Source: Leclercia adecarboxylata
Lineage (GTDB): Bacteria; Pseudomonadota; Gammaproteobacteria; Enterobacterales; Enterobacteriaceae
DNA length: 64,000 nt
NCBI GenBank assembly: GCA_002360945.1
Contig: DERO01000024.1
Span: forward strand, 1 to 64,000
Direction of reading: 5' to 3'
In this document: piece by piece, positions 38,575 through 48,447 of the stretch
Numbering within the stretch: the first letter of the stretch is position 1
Layout of the letters: each line of letters opens with the position of its first letter
Position numbers and translations under genes: made by a program
Notes under the pieces: model-generated
Seen by the model: the letters and a program-made list of their open reading frames with translations, nothing else
Database searches by the model: none
What the model was told of the DNA's origin: nothing

Positions 38575-38588
38575 TAGAGGGTGAATCA

Positions 38589-39779
38589 ATGGAACAAACC
38601 TGGCGTTGGTACGGGCCGAAAGACCCGGTTTCTCTTGATGATGTGCGTCAGGCTGGCGCAACGGGCGTCGTCACCGCACTGCACCATATTCCCAACGGTC
38701 AGGTGTGGCCGGTGGAGGAGATCAAAGCGCGTCAGGCGCTGCTGGCCGAGAAAGGGCTGACCTGGTCGGTGGTGGAAAGTATTCCGGTTCACGAAGAGAT
38801 CAAAACCCACTCCGGCGACTACCAGACCTGGATTGCCAACTACCAGCAGAGCATCCGCAACCTGGCGGCTTGCGGCATTGATACCGTGTGCTACAACTTT
38901 ATGCCGATCCTCGACTGGACGCGTACCGACCTGGAATACGAAATGCCGGACGGCTCAAAAGCGCTGCGCTTTGACCAGATCGCCTTTGCCGCCTTCGAGC
39001 TGCACATCCTGAAGCGCGACGGCGCGGCAGCAGACTACACCGTACAAGAGCAGCAGCAGGCGCAGGAATGGTTCAACAACGCCAGCGAGGCCGAGATTGA
39101 AAAACTGACCCGCAACATTATTGCCGGCCTGCCGGGTGCTGAAGAGGGTTACACCCTCGACCAGTTCCGCGCGCGTCTGGCAGAGTATGGCAACATCGAC
39201 AAAGCCCAGCTGCGGGAAAACATGGCCGTGTTCCTGCGCGCCATCGTACCGGTGGCGGAAGAGGCGGGCGTGCGTCTGGCGGTTCACCCGGACGATCCAC
39301 CGCGTCCTATCCTCGGCCTGCCGCGTATCGTCTCTACTATTGAGGATATGCAGTGGCTGAAAGAGACGGTCGACAGCATCAACAACGGCTTCACTATGTG
39401 TACCGGTTCTTACGGTGTGCGTGCCGATAACGACCTGGTGCAGATGATTGAAACCTTCGGCGACCGTATTCACTTCACCCACCTGCGGGCCACCTGCCGG
39501 GAAGATAACCCGAAAACCTTCCACGAAGCGGCGCATCTCGGCGGCGACGTGAACATGGTAGCCGTAGTGGATGCCATTCTGGGTGAAGAGCAGCGCCGCA
39601 AGCGGGCGGGCGATCTGCGTCCGATTCCGTTCCGTCCGGATCACGGGCATCAGATGCTGGACGATCTGCGTAAGAAAACCAACCCGGGTTATTCCGCGAT
39701 TGGGCGTCTGAAAGGGATGGCGGAAGTGCGCGGCGTCGAGCTGGCGCTGAAGATGACCAAATATCCAGAGCTTCTGTAA
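38589..39779 (+). CDS. uxuA: D-mannonate dehydratase UxuA
   Basis: A 396-residue metal-dependent dehydratase converting D-mannonate to 2-keto-3-deoxygluconate in glucuronate breakdown. It has the TIM-barrel xylose-isomerase-like fold with family blocks [53 protein letters not shown] and [16 protein letters not shown] lies 9 bp upstream of the ATG. In E. coli uxuA is in uxuAB at another location; here it is between yeiQ and efpL, divergent from yeiQ. Confidence 0.95.
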   Translation: MEQTWRWYGPKDPVSLDDVRQAGATGVVTALHHIPNGQVWPVEEIKARQALLAEKGLTWSVVESIPVHEEIKTHSGDYQTWIANYQQSIRNLAACGIDTVCYNFMPILDWTRTDLEYEMPDGSKALRFDQIAFAAFELHILKRDGAAADYTVQEQQQAQEWFNNASEAEIEKLTRNIIAGLPGAEEGYTLDQFRARLAEYGNIDKAQLRENMAVFLRAIVPVAEEAGVRLAVHPDDPPRPILGLPRIVSTIEDMQWLKETVDSINNGFTMCTGSYGVRADNDLVQMIETFGDRIHFTHLRATCREDNPKTFHEAAHLGGDVNMVAVVDAILGEEQRRKRAGDLRPIPFRPDHGHQMLDDLRKKTNPGYSAIGRLKGMAEVRGVELALKMTKYPELL

Positions 39780-39787
39780 CGGGTATT

Positions 39788-39817
39788 GCCGGGTGGCGCT
39801 GCGCTTACCCGGCCTAC
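39788..39817 (+). repeat. REP unit, copy 1 of a BIME
   Basis: GCCGGGTGGCG-CTGC-GCTTACCCGGCCTAC; imperfect palindromic unit in the uxuA-efpL gap, forward orientation. Confidence 0.75.
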
Positions 39818-39847
39818 AAAAAAACCGGCCATTGAGCCGGTTTTTTT
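39818..39847. terminator. Bidirectional terminator between uxuA and efpL
   Basis: AAAAAAACCGGC (39818-39829) pairs with GCCGG plus seven T (39836-39847), loop CATTGA. It sits between two REP units. Confidence 0.88.
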
Positions 39848-39859
39848 ATGCGTGCTTGT

Positions 39860-39891
39860 GTAGGCCGGGTAAGGCGAAGCCGCCACCCGGC
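39860..39891 (-). repeat. REP unit, copy 2 (inverted) of a BIME
   Basis: GTAGGCCGGGTAAGGCGAAG-CCGCCACCCGGC, the reverse complement of the 39788-39817 unit apart from its loop. Confidence 0.75.
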
Positions 39892-39906
39892 GTAAAGAGC
39901 GCACTA

Positions 39907-40479
39907 TTAGTCAGCACGACCCATATAGCGTTTTTCTTCGATATGGATGCGGATCTTCTCGCCTGCGGAGAGGTATTCCGGCACCTGCACCACCAGACCG
40001 GTGGTCAGGGTGGCGGGTTTGTTACGTGCGGAAGCGGAGGCACCTTTAATGCCTGGTGCAGTTTCCACGATCTCCAGATCGACGGTCTGCGGCAGCTCCA
40101 GCGCCAGTAGCACGCCATCCCAGGTCAGAACCTGCATATCCGGCATCCCGCCTTCCGGAATAAACAGCAGCTCTTCTTCAATCTGATCTTTGGTGAAGAT
40201 GTACGGGGTATAGTCTTCTTTATCCATAAACACGTATTCGTTGCCGTCAACGTAGGAGAAGTCGACATAGCGACGGGTCAGGGTAACGGTATCCACGATA
40301 TCGTCGCCTTTGAAACGCTCTTCAACTTTCAGACCGGTACGCACATCAGCAAAACGCATTTTGTACAGCGTTGCTGCGCCACGGGCGCTCGGTGCCTGAA
40401 TATCGATGTCTTTCACAATCAGCAGCTTGCCGTTGTAATTCAGCACCATACCTTTCTTAATTTCGTTCGCTCTTGGCAT
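39907..40479 (-). CDS. efpL: Elongation factor P-like protein EfpL (YeiP)
   Basis: A 190-residue three-domain EF-P paralogue that relieves ribosome stalling at proline and other hard motifs. The N-terminal KOW-like domain carries the tip loop [10 protein letters not shown] with R33 in place of the modified lysine of EF-P. The OB domains contain the [18 protein letters not shown] and [16 protein letters not shown] blocks. The start [17 protein letters not shown] (40479) gives the E. coli length; six upstream codons are rejected. Confidence 0.96.
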   Translation of the reverse strand: MPRANEIKKGMVLNYNGKLLIVKDIDIQAPSARGAATLYKMRFADVRTGLKVEERFKGDDIVDTVTLTRRYVDFSYVDGNEYVFMDKEDYTPYIFTKDQIEEELLFIPEGGMPDMQVLTWDGVLLALELPQTVDLEIVETAPGIKGASASARNKPATLTTGLVVQVPEYLSAGEKIRIHIEEKRYMGRAD

Positions 40480-40642
40480 TGCAGTAATCCTGTTCACGGG
40501 AAGGTCAAAAATATCGCGTCAAAGTACTCGCGCGCGGCATTTCAGGCAAGTGGATTTCGCGGCTTTTGCTATCAATACGCAAAAGGTGTTACTGTGCGCG
40601 TCACGCCCGCGGGAGCGGCTTTCTTTCAGGTAAAGTACGAAT

Positions 40643-40897
40643 ATGGATTGCCGTCCGGATTGCGGAGCATGTTGCACCGCGCCCTCCATCTCCAGCCCCA
40701 TTCCCGGGATGCCCAACGGCAAGCCTGCCAACACCCCCTGCGTCCAGTTGGATGCACAACAGCGCTGCAAAATCTTCGGCCTGAGCTCGCGGCCCAAAGT
40801 CTGCGCCGGACTCCAGCCGTCGCCCGAGATGTGCAGCACCTCGCGCGGGCAGGCGATGACCTGGCTGCTTGAACTCGAGGCACTCACCGCACCTTAA
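40643..40897 (+). CDS. yeiW: Cysteine-cluster protein YeiW (YkgJ/UPF0153 family)
   Basis: An 84-residue protein with eight cysteines: [11 protein letters not shown] at the N-terminus (C3, C7, C10, C11), then C33, C42 (QRCKIF), C54 and C64. This spacing is the CxnCxxCC cluster of the YkgJ family, thought to bind a metal or Fe-S centre. Nearly identical to E. coli YeiW. It is convergent with setB: its TAA stop shares the sequence TTAA with the setB stop, a 4-bp overlap. The function is not known. Confidence 0.9.
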   Translation: MDCRPDCGACCTAPSISSPIPGMPNGKPANTPCVQLDAQQRCKIFGLSSRPKVCAGLQPSPEMCSTSRGQAMTWLLELEALTAP

Positions 40898-42075
40898 ATA
40901 TCCTTGATGCGCGTCAGGCACAGCGTGGTGAGGATGCACATCCCCAGCGCAATCCAGAATACCGCGTGATAGCTCCAGATCTCGGCCACCACTCCAGCCA
41001 GAGAGCCGGCGATAATCCAGCCCACGCGGGTGGTATTGGTGTAGAGCGTTGTGGCAGCACCCGCCTGGCCCGGCATCAGATCCTGGAAGTAGAGCATGCC
41101 GATCCCGGCGAGAATACCGATATAGATCGCGTTCAGCAGCTGTAATCCCAGCAGCACCACCGGTGAGTGAGCGGTAAGCATCCCGACGTAAAACAGCAGA
41201 CCCGCGAGGGCGGCAACGCGCATCAGGAAGCGTTTACCGAAGCGTTTTGCGTAGTAGCCTGCAATCAGCATCGTCGGGATCTCGAGCCCGGCGGCCGTCC
41301 CCATCATTACCCCCGCCAGCTTCTCGGACAGATGCAGCTCATTAATGATAAACAGCGGCATATTGATGATGTACAGGCTGTTGGTGCCCCACATTAAGGT
41401 ACAAACCGTAAACAGCAGCAGGGCGTCGCGGCGGTTGCGGCGGGGAGATTCCAGCACTCCGGTCGCCAGCTTCGGCTCTTTGCGCATCGTCGGCAGGAAA
41501 AACCACACCATCGCGCCACAGACCACAAAGGCCACGGCGGCGCTGATATACATCACCGGGAAGCCAAACCCCATCGACAGCGCATAGGCCAGCGGCGGGC
41601 CGACCACCCATGCCAGTGAGACCTGGGCGCGCAGGATCGAGCTGAACATCACCGCCTCGCGGCCGGTATGGTCGGCATGCTCACGCGCTAAAGCGAAAAG
41701 CTGCGGGTTGGCGGTCGAGCCAAAGCTGCTGAGAAACACGCCGATAAACAGCAGCACAAAATAGTTACGGTTCCAGGCGAACAGCAGGCAGGCGAAAACG
41801 CCCATCAGGCAGCAAAAGACGATCAGGGATTTACGGTCGCCTTTCTTGTCCGAACGCCCGGCCAGAAACTGGCTGACCAGGATGCCGATTATAGCGCTGC
41901 CGGTAAAGAAGAAACCGACCATGGCAGGCCGGACATGCACCTCGTTGGTGAGGAACAGGCTCAGGGTAGGGGTTTGTAACGCACCGGCAATCCCGGTGAG
42001 GAAGGCAACAATTAAAAACGCTGATGAGGTCAAATCTAATGACTTTGGCGTAGCGGCGGCGGGGGTCGTATGCAT
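40894..42075 (-). CDS. setB: Sugar efflux transporter SetB
   Basis: A 393-residue MFS protein of the SET family exporting lactose, glucose and analogues. It has 12 hydrophobic helices. The loop motif is [17 protein letters not shown], the helix 4-5 region is [25 protein letters not shown], and the family block [25 protein letters not shown]. The C-terminal stop overlaps that of yeiW. It is divergent from fruB across 358 bp. Confidence 0.95.
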   Translation of the reverse strand: MHTTPAAATPKSLDLTSSAFLIVAFLTGIAGALQTPTLSLFLTNEVHVRPAMVGFFFTGSAIIGILVSQFLAGRSDKKGDRKSLIVFCCLMGVFACLLFAWNRNYFVLLFIGVFLSSFGSTANPQLFALAREHADHTGREAVMFSSILRAQVSLAWVVGPPLAYALSMGFGFPVMYISAAVAFVVCGAMVWFFLPTMRKEPKLATGVLESPRRNRRDALLLFTVCTLMWGTNSLYIINMPLFIINELHLSEKLAGVMMGTAAGLEIPTMLIAGYYAKRFGKRFLMRVAALAGLLFYVGMLTAHSPVVLLGLQLLNAIYIGILAGIGMLYFQDLMPGQAGAATTLYTNTTRVGWIIAGSLAGVVAEIWSYHAVFWIALGMCILTTLCLTRIKDI

Positions 42076-42330
42076 GTTTCTGTATCAGTGATATGAAGAG
42101 AGGCGGAGTTTACGCCGCTTGTCAGAAAATAGACAGTTATCCACATGCGTAATCCCACAAAAAATCAAAATGGCATTTCACCCTGTCGCTGCGCTTGCTG
42201 AAGTTGCTGAAGCCGAGCGGCTATACCTCTGCCAAAAGCCTCTGCCTGAGGTAAAAATGTGCTGTAACTCTAAATTCTGCAAGCTGAAATGACGCATTAC
42301 TTGCAAGCGGGTGCATAAAGCGCAAGACTT

Positions 42331-42346
42331 CTTGAAACGTTTCAGC
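42331..42346 (+). promoter_or_regulatory. Cra (FruR) operator O1 of fruBKA
   Basis: CTTGAAACGTTTCAGC is the exact reverse complement of the strong consensus GCTGAAACGTTTCAAG. It is 88 bp before the fruB start. Confidence 0.85.
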
Positions 42347-42397
42347 GCTAATTGGTTTACCTAACCCAAACGGATTGGCGCCTTTTTTTACATTTAA

Positions 42398-42413
42398 GCT
42401 GAAACGATTCAAT
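42398..42413 (+). promoter_or_regulatory. Cra (FruR) operator O2 of fruBKA
   Basis: GCTGAAACGATTCAAT, a near-consensus Cra site in the opposite orientation, 20 bp before the fruB ATG. The two-operator layout matches E. coli, where Cra represses fruBKA until fructose-1-phosphate binds. Confidence 0.82.
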
Positions 42414-42433
42414 TTCAGCAGGAGTGGAGAACC

Positions 42434-43564
42434 ATGTTCCAGTTATCCGTGCAGGACATTCATCCCGGCGAACAGGCCGGTAGTAAAGAAGAGGCAATCC
42501 GGCAGATCGCCGCCGCGCTGGTGGAGGCGGGCAACGTCGCCAACGGCTACGTTGACGGCATGCTGGCGCGCGAGCTGCAGACCTCAACCTTCCTTGGCAA
42601 TGGCATCGCCATTCCGCATGGCACCACCGATACCCGCGATCAGGTGCTGAAAACCGGCGTTCAGGTCTATCAGTTCCCGCAGGGCGTGCTCTGGGGCGAA
42701 GGCCAGGTAGCCTATGTCGCCATTGGGATTGCCGCCAGCAGCGATGAACACCTCGGCCTGCTGCGTCAGCTGACGCACGTCCTGAGCGACGACGCCGTGG
42801 CTGAACAGCTGAAGTCCGCTACCACCGCTGAAGAGCTGCGCGCCTTGCTGATGGGCGAAAAGCAGAGCGAAGCCCTGAAGCTGGATAACGACACGCTGAC
42901 CCTCGACGTGGTGGCTTCCGACCTGGTGACCCTGCAGGCGCTCAACGCCGGTCGCCTGAAAGAGGCCGGTGCCGTGGATACCGCCTTCGTGGCTCACGCC
43001 GTTAATGACAAACCGCTGAACCTCGGCCAGGGCGTCTGGTTGAACGACTGTGCTGAAGGCAACCTGCGCAGCGCTATCGCCGTCAGCCGTGCGGCCACGC
43101 CATTCGATACCGCCGGGGAAACCACGGCCCTGCTGGTCACCGTCGCCATGGCGGATGAACAGCCGGTTGAGGTGCTGAAGCGTCTGAGCGACCTGCTGCT
43201 GAACAAAAAAGCTGAACAACTGCTGAAAGCCGATGCCGCGACCCTGCTGGCGCTGCTGACCAGCGATGATGTGAATACCGATGAACTGCTGAGCGCCGAG
43301 TTTGTGGTGCGTAACGAACATGGCCTGCACGCCCGCCCGGGCACCATGCTGGTCAATACCATTAAGCAGTTCAACAGCGACGTGACCGTCACCAACCTCG
43401 ACGGCAGTGGCAAACCGGCCAACGGCCGCAGCCTGATGAAGGTTGTGGCGCTGGGCGTGAAGAAAGGCCATCGCCTGCGTTTCACCGCGCAGGGTGCCGA
43501 TGCTGAACAGGCGCTGAAAGCGATTGGCGAGGCCATCGCGGCCGGTCTGGGGGAGGGCGCATAA
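42434..43564 (+). CDS. fruB: Fructose PTS EIIA-HPr fusion FruB (diphosphoryl transfer protein)
   Basis: A 376-residue cytoplasmic protein: EIIA-Fru domain (about 1-145) with phospho-histidine H62 (AIPHGTTDT), a central domain of uncertain role, and an HPr-like domain (about 287-376) with H299 in [12 protein letters not shown]. It passes phosphate from enzyme I to FruA. AGGAG precedes the ATG and the stop overlaps fruK (TAATG), so the two are translationally coupled. Confidence 0.97.
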   Translation: MFQLSVQDIHPGEQAGSKEEAIRQIAAALVEAGNVANGYVDGMLARELQTSTFLGNGIAIPHGTTDTRDQVLKTGVQVYQFPQGVLWGEGQVAYVAIGIAASSDEHLGLLRQLTHVLSDDAVAEQLKSATTAEELRALLMGEKQSEALKLDNDTLTLDVVASDLVTLQALNAGRLKEAGAVDTAFVAHAVNDKPLNLGQGVWLNDCAEGNLRSAIAVSRAATPFDTAGETTALLVTVAMADEQPVEVLKRLSDLLLNKKAEQLLKADAATLLALLTSDDVNTDELLSAEFVVRNEHGLHARPGTMLVNTIKQFNSDVTVTNLDGSGKPANGRSLMKVVALGVKKGHRLRFTAQGADAEQALKAIGEAIAAGLGEGA

Positions 43565-44502
43565 TGAGCAGACGTGTTGCCACTATTACGCTGAACCCGG
43601 CTTACGACCTCGTGGGCTTTTGCCCGGAAATTGAACGCGGCGAAGTTAACCTCGTGCGTACCACTGGCCTGCACGCAGCAGGTAAAGGGATTAACGTTGC
43701 GAAAGTGCTGAAGGATCTTGGGATCGACGTCACCGTCGGCGGCTTCCTCGGCAAAGATAACCAGGATGGTTTCCAGCAGCTGTTCAGCGAGCTGGGGATC
43801 GCCAACCGTTTTCAGGTGGTGCAGGGCCGTACCCGCATCAACGTGAAAATGACCGAGAAAGATGGCGAAGTGACCGACCTGAACTTCTCCGGTTTTGAAG
43901 TCACCCAGGCCGACTGGGAGCGTTTTGTGAATGACTCCCTGACCTGGCTGGGTCAGTTCGACATGGTCTGCGTCAGCGGCAGCCTGCCGTCCGGCGTCAG
44001 CCCGGAAGCCTTTACCGACTGGATGACGCGCCTGCGCAGCCAGTGCCCGTGCATCATCTTTGACAGCAGCCGCGATGCGCTGGTGGCCGGTCTGAAAGCC
44101 GCCCCGTGGCTGGTGAAACCGAATCGTCGCGAACTTGAGATCTGGGCCGGCCGTAAGCTGCCAGAATTAAAAGACGTGATTGAAGCTGCCCATGCCTTAC
44201 GTGAGCAGGGTATCGCTCATGTGGTGATCTCCCTGGGTGCAGAGGGCGCGCTGTGGGTTAACGCCTCCGGGGAATGGATCGCCAAACCGCCGTCGATGGA
44301 AGTGGTCAGCACCGTGGGTGCCGGCGATTCGATGGTGGGTGGGTTGATTTACGGCCTGCTGATGCGCGAATCCAGTGAACACACGTTACGTCTTGCCACC
44401 GCCGTTGCTGCCCTGGCCGTCAGCCAGAGCAATGTCGGGATTACCGATCGTACCCAGTTAGCCGCGATGATGGCGCGCGTTGACTTGAAACCTTTTAACT
44501 GA
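43564..44502 (+). CDS. fruK: 1-phosphofructokinase FruK
   Basis: A 312-residue PfkB-family kinase that phosphorylates fructose-1-phosphate to fructose-1,6-bisphosphate. The N-terminal ribokinase signature is GLHAAGKGINVAKVLKDLG, and the C-terminal signature is VSTVGAGDSMVGGLIYG with the catalytic Asp. It is the middle gene of fruBKA, coupled to fruB and 16 bp before fruA. Confidence 0.97.
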   Translation: MSRRVATITLNPAYDLVGFCPEIERGEVNLVRTTGLHAAGKGINVAKVLKDLGIDVTVGGFLGKDNQDGFQQLFSELGIANRFQVVQGRTRINVKMTEKDGEVTDLNFSGFEVTQADWERFVNDSLTWLGQFDMVCVSGSLPSGVSPEAFTDWMTRLRSQCPCIIFDSSRDALVAGLKAAPWLVKPNRRELEIWAGRKLPELKDVIEAAHALREQGIAHVVISLGAEGALWVNASGEWIAKPPSMEVVSTVGAGDSMVGGLIYGLLMRESSEHTLRLATAVAALAVSQSNVGITDRTQLAAMMARVDLKPFN

Positions 44503-44518
44503 CAGCAGGAGAGGCATA

Positions 44519-46216
44519 ATGAAAACGCTGCTGATTATTGACTCTGCACTCGGACAGGCCCGCGCCTATATGGCGAAAACCTTGCTGGGTTCGGCGGGAC
44601 ATAAAGCACACCTTGATTTCATCGACAACCCGGGCGATGCCGAACTGGTTATCGTGCTGGGCGACAACATCCCGGCCGACAGCTCGCTGAACGGCAAAAA
44701 AGTGTGGCTGGGCGATATCAATCGTGCGGTTGCGCATCCGGAACTGTTCCTGAGCGAAGCGAAAGGCCATGCGGCGCTTTATACCGCGCCTGTTGCGGCC
44801 GCTGCGGCAACGACTGTGACCAGCGGTCCAAAACGCGTGGTCGCTGTCACCGCCTGCCCGACCGGCGTGGCGCACACCTTTATGGCGGCAGAAGCCATTG
44901 AAACCGAAGCCAAAAAACGCGGCTGGTGGGTGAAGGTTGAAACCCGCGGCTCCGTGGGCGCAGGCAATGCCATCACCCCGGAAGAGGTGGCGGCAGCGGA
45001 TCTGGTGATCGTGGCGGCGGATATCGAAGTGGATCTGGCGAAGTTTGCCGGTAAGCCGATGTACCGCACCTCAACCGGTCTGGCGCTGAAGAAAACGGCC
45101 CAGGAACTGGATAAAGCCCAGGTCGAAGCGAAACCTTTCCAGCCTGCGGGCAACACCGCGTCTTCGGCTTCCGAAGGCAAGAAAGAGTCTGCCGGGGCGT
45201 ATCGTCATCTTCTGACGGGCGTCTCCTACATGCTGCCGATGGTAGTGGCGGGCGGTCTCTGTATCGCGCTCTCCTTCGCCTTTGGTATCGAGGCCTTTAA
45301 AGAGCCGGGTACTCTGGCAGCGGCGCTGATGCAGATTGGCGGCGGCTCGGCGTTCGCGCTGATGGTGCCGGTGCTGGCGGGTTACATTGCCTTCTCCATC
45401 GCTGACCGTCCGGGTCTGACCCCGGGTCTGATCGGCGGTATGCTGGCCGTGAGTACCGGCTCGGGCTTTATCGGCGGGATCATCGCCGGCTTCCTCGCCG
45501 GTTATGTCGCCAAGCTGATCAGCTCGAAGCTGAAACTGCCGCAGAGTATGGAAGCGCTGAAACCGATCCTGATCATTCCGCTGTTCTCAAGCCTGATTGT
45601 TGGCCTGGCGATGATCTATCTGATCGGTAAACCGGTTGCGGGTATCCTCGAAGGCCTGACCCACTGGCTGCAGACCATGGGCACCGCCAACGCGGTTCTG
45701 CTGGGGGCAATCCTCGGCGCAATGATGTGTACCGATATGGGTGGCCCGGTGAACAAAGCGGCATACGCGTTCGGCGTTGGCCTGCTGAGTACCCAGACCT
45801 ACGCGCCGATGGCGGCGATCATGGCTGCAGGGATGGTGCCACCGCTGGCGCTGGGCCTGGCGACTATTGTTGCCCGTCGTAAGTTCGACAAGGCGCAGCA
45901 GGAAGGCGGTAAAGCGGCGCTGGTTCTGGGCCTGTGCTTTATCACCGAAGGGGCTATCCCGTTTGCCGCGCGTGACCCGATGCGCGTACTGCCTTGCTGT
46001 ATCGTTGGCGGCGCGGTGACCGGTGCCATCTCCATGGCGATTGGCGCAAAACTGATGGCGCCGCACGGCGGTCTGTTTGTCCTGCTGATCCCGGGTGCGA
46101 TTACCCCGGTGCTGGGTTACCTGTTCGCGATTATCGCCGGTACGCTGGTGGCAGGTCTCTCTTACGCAGTGGTGAAACGTCCGGAAGCTGAAGTGGTTGC
46201 CGCGAAAGCAGCATAA
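44519..46216 (+). CDS. fruA: Fructose PTS permease EIIB'BC FruA
   Basis: A 565-residue membrane permease. A degenerate EIIB' domain covers about 1-90, and a functional EIIB domain follows with phospho-cysteine C113 in VTACPTGVAHTFMAAEAIE. The EIIC domain (about 225-555) has roughly ten hydrophobic segments and the TDMGGPVNKAAYAFG and FITEGAIPFAARDP motifs. It takes up fructose as fructose-1-phosphate. A terminator follows. Confidence 0.97.
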   Translation: MKTLLIIDSALGQARAYMAKTLLGSAGHKAHLDFIDNPGDAELVIVLGDNIPADSSLNGKKVWLGDINRAVAHPELFLSEAKGHAALYTAPVAAAAATTVTSGPKRVVAVTACPTGVAHTFMAAEAIETEAKKRGWWVKVETRGSVGAGNAITPEEVAAADLVIVAADIEVDLAKFAGKPMYRTSTGLALKKTAQELDKAQVEAKPFQPAGNTASSASEGKKESAGAYRHLLTGVSYMLPMVVAGGLCIALSFAFGIEAFKEPGTLAAALMQIGGGSAFALMVPVLAGYIAFSIADRPGLTPGLIGGMLAVSTGSGFIGGIIAGFLAGYVAKLISSKLKLPQSMEALKPILIIPLFSSLIVGLAMIYLIGKPVAGILEGLTHWLQTMGTANAVLLGAILGAMMCTDMGGPVNKAAYAFGVGLLSTQTYAPMAAIMAAGMVPPLALGLATIVARRKFDKAQQEGGKAALVLGLCFITEGAIPFAARDPMRVLPCCIVGGAVTGAISMAIGAKLMAPHGGLFVLLIPGAITPVLGYLFAIIAGTLVAGLSYAVVKRPEAEVVAAKAA

Positions 46217-46230
46217 TCCTTCTTCATCCG

Positions 46231-46262
46231 AAAAGGGCAGAGGCAACTCTGCCCTTTTTTTT
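46231..46262 (+). terminator. fruBKA Rho-independent terminator
   Basis: AAAAGGGCAGAG (46231-46242) and CTCTGCCCTTTT (46247-46258), loop GCAA, T-run to 46262. Confidence 0.92.
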
Positions 46263-46396
46263 ACATTTAAACGTGCCAGGGGTCGCATTGTTTTGTCGCG
46301 CTGAAAACTGTATCTACAAAAATTTGTGATTCTGTTCATATTCATTTGACGATCCTCTCTCCGCTCGCTTTACTTTCCCCTTCTCATGCATAATAT

Positions 46397-46426
46397 GAAC
46401 ACGTGTTTATAGATAAACATGTGTTC
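46397..46426 (+). promoter_or_regulatory. 30-bp palindrome upstream of psuK, probable operator
   Basis: GAACACGTGTTTAT (46397-46410), AG, ATAAACATGTGTTC (46413-46426): 13 of 14 positions pair. Each arm is itself a near-palindrome around AACACGTGTT and AACATGTGTT. It lies 68 bp before the psuK ATG, in the place of a transcription-factor site. Confidence 0.6.
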
Positions 46427-46494
46427 TAATAACTTTAAATGTTACTACCTCGCTTAATAATCATTGCGATGGCCTGCGCGCCAGAGGATGTTCT

Positions 46495-47430
46495 ATGCGT
46501 GAAAAGGATTATATTGTTGTTATTGGTTCTGCAAATATGGACGTGGCGGGATATTCACATGCATCGCTCAATTATGCCGACTCTAATCCAGGGAAAATAA
46601 AATTCACCCCCGGCGGCGTAGGCCGCAATATTGCGCAAAATCTGGCGCTGTTAGGTAAAAATGTCTGGCTGCTTTCCGCGGTAGGCGATGATTTTTACGG
46701 CCAGTCGCTGCTGTCACAAACCCAGGCCGCCGGTGTGCAGGTCGACAAGTGCCAGGTTATTTCCGGGGAGGGCACCTCCAGCTATTTATCCTTGCTCGAC
46801 AATACCGGGGAGATGCTGGTTGCCATCAACGATATGGCGATTTCTGACCACATCAATCCGCACTATCTGGCCCACCATCTGGCGTTTATCCGCGCTGCCA
46901 AAGCGGTGGTGGTGGACTGCAACCTCAACGAATCCGCGCTCGCCTGGATTTTTGAGAACACAGGCCAGACGCCGGTTTTCGTTGATCCGGTCTCGGCCTG
47001 GAAATGCAGCAAGATTAGCGACTGGCTGGGCCATATCCATACCCTGAAGCCCAACCGGCTGGAGGCCGAAACCCTGAGCGGTATCCCGCTCTCCTGCGCG
47101 GCGGATGCGCCGAAAGTGGCGGCCTGGTTTCACCAGCATGGCCTGTTCCGGCTGGTGCTGAGCATGGGCGGCGACGGCGTGTATTACAGCGAAAAAGCGG
47201 GCGAAAGCGGCTGGTCAGCGCCGTTTAAAACCCAGGTGGTCAACGTCACCGGCGCGGGGGACGCGATGATGGCGGGGCTCGCCTTCTGCTGGCTGGAAAG
47301 GGCCGCATTTAAAGATTCCGTTCGTTTTGCCCAGGGCTGCTCTTCGCTGGCGCTGGCGTCCGTATTTACTAATAACCCTGATTTATCGTCTGAAAACGTT
47401 AACGCATTAATGGAGAGAGAACATGTCTGA
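46495..47430 (+). CDS. psuK: Pseudouridine kinase PsuK
   Basis: A 311-residue PfkB-family kinase phosphorylating pseudouridine to pseudouridine 5'-phosphate. The N-terminal block is GSANMDVAGYS, followed by PGGVGRNIAQNLALLG; the catalytic motif is VTGAGDAMMAGLAF with the general-base Asp. AGAGGATG lies close upstream of the ATG. It overlaps psuG by 8 bp. The sequence is related to YeiI encoded 3 kb downstream. Confidence 0.95.
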   Translation: MREKDYIVVIGSANMDVAGYSHASLNYADSNPGKIKFTPGGVGRNIAQNLALLGKNVWLLSAVGDDFYGQSLLSQTQAAGVQVDKCQVISGEGTSSYLSLLDNTGEMLVAINDMAISDHINPHYLAHHLAFIRAAKAVVVDCNLNESALAWIFENTGQTPVFVDPVSAWKCSKISDWLGHIHTLKPNRLEAETLSGIPLSCAADAPKVAAWFHQHGLFRLVLSMGGDGVYYSEKAGESGWSAPFKTQVVNVTGAGDAMMAGLAFCWLERAAFKDSVRFAQGCSSLALASVFTNNPDLSSENVNALMEREHV

Positions 47431-48358
47431 ATTAAAATTACCTGCCGAGTTCCTGCAAATTTCTCCTGAGGTTCAGGACGCTTTAAATAATAACAAACCG
47501 ATTGTGGCGCTTGAATCCACTATTATTTCTCACGGCATGCCTTTCCCGCAAAATGCCCAGACGGCGCTGGAAGTTGAAGATGCTATTCGCCAGCAGGGCG
47601 TTATTCCGGCCACCATTGCAATTATTCGCGGCGTAATGAAAGTGGGGCTGAGCAAAGAAGAGATCGAATTATTGGGCCGCGAAGGCCATGCGGTGACCAA
47701 AGTCAGCCGCCGGGATTTGCCTTTCGTGGTGGCGGCAGGCATCAACGGCGCAACGACGGTGGCGTCTACCATGATCATTGCGGCGATGGCCGGGATTAAG
47801 GTCTTTGCCACCGGCGGGATTGGCGGCGTTCACCGTGGCGCAGAGCACACTTTTGATATTTCCGCCGATTTACAGGAGCTGGCGAAGACCAACGTCGCCG
47901 TGGTCTGCGCAGGGGCGAAATCGATTCTCGACCTCGGCCTGACCACCGAATATTTAGAAACCAACGGCGTGCCGCTGATTGGCTACCAGACCCAGTCCCT
48001 GCCAGCCTTTTTCTGCCGCACCAGCCCGTTTGAGGTCAGCATCCGTCTCGACAGCGCCGAGGCTATCGCCCGGGCCATGGCGGTGAAATGGCAGACCGGC
48101 CTCAACGGCGGCCTGGTGGTGGCCAATCCCATCCCGGAACAGTTTGCGATGGCGGAAGAGTCCATCAACGCGGCTATCGACCAGGCGGTGAGGGAAGCGG
48201 AAGAGCAGGGCGTAACCGGCAAAGCCAGCACCCCGTTCCTGCTGGCTCGCGTGGCGGAACTGACCGGCGGCGACAGCCTGAAATCGAACATTCAGCTGGT
48301 CTTTAACAACGCCCGCCTGGCCTGCGATATCGCGAAGGCTTATCAGCGTATGGCGTAA
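47423..48358 (+). CDS. psuG: Pseudouridine-5'-phosphate glycosidase PsuG
   Basis: A 311-residue enzyme that cleaves pseudouridine-5'-phosphate to uracil and ribose-5-phosphate. Active-site residues known for the family are all in place: E31 (ALESTIISHGMP), K93 (VTKVSRRDLP), D149 (FDISADL) and the nucleophile K166 (CAGAKSILDLGLT). The GGIGGVHRGAEHTFD signature is intact. It is coupled to psuK and followed by psuT after 89 bp. Confidence 0.96.
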   Translation: MSELKLPAEFLQISPEVQDALNNNKPIVALESTIISHGMPFPQNAQTALEVEDAIRQQGVIPATIAIIRGVMKVGLSKEEIELLGREGHAVTKVSRRDLPFVVAAGINGATTVASTMIIAAMAGIKVFATGGIGGVHRGAEHTFDISADLQELAKTNVAVVCAGAKSILDLGLTTEYLETNGVPLIGYQTQSLPAFFCRTSPFEVSIRLDSAEAIARAMAVKWQTGLNGGLVVANPIPEQFAMAEESINAAIDQAVREAEEQGVTGKASTPFLLARVAELTGGDSLKSNIQLVFNNARLACDIAKAYQRMA

Positions 48359-48408
48359 CCCTTTACAGGCAGTTTGCCGTCGCCTGTCTTCGCAGTGGAA
48401 TCACGGAT

Positions 48409-48430
48409 ACCCGGCCTGTCGCCGGGTTTT
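48409..48430 (+). terminator. Weak hairpin between psuG and psuT
   Basis: ACCCGGC (48409-48415) and GCCGGGT (48421-48427), loop CTGTC, followed by TTTTC. The short U-run suggests partial termination or mRNA processing that lowers psuT expression. Confidence 0.45.
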
Positions 48431-48447
48431 CAGGTAAGGAAATCATT

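Larger units (their letters stand above)
42076..42433 (+). other. Control region between setB and fruB
   Basis: 358 bases with no gene. The half near fruB holds two strong Cra (FruR) sites, listed separately. The rest (42100-42300) shows no terminator or regulatory palindrome I can name; GCTGAAATGACGC near 42284 is only a partial Cra half-site. Confidence 0.6.
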
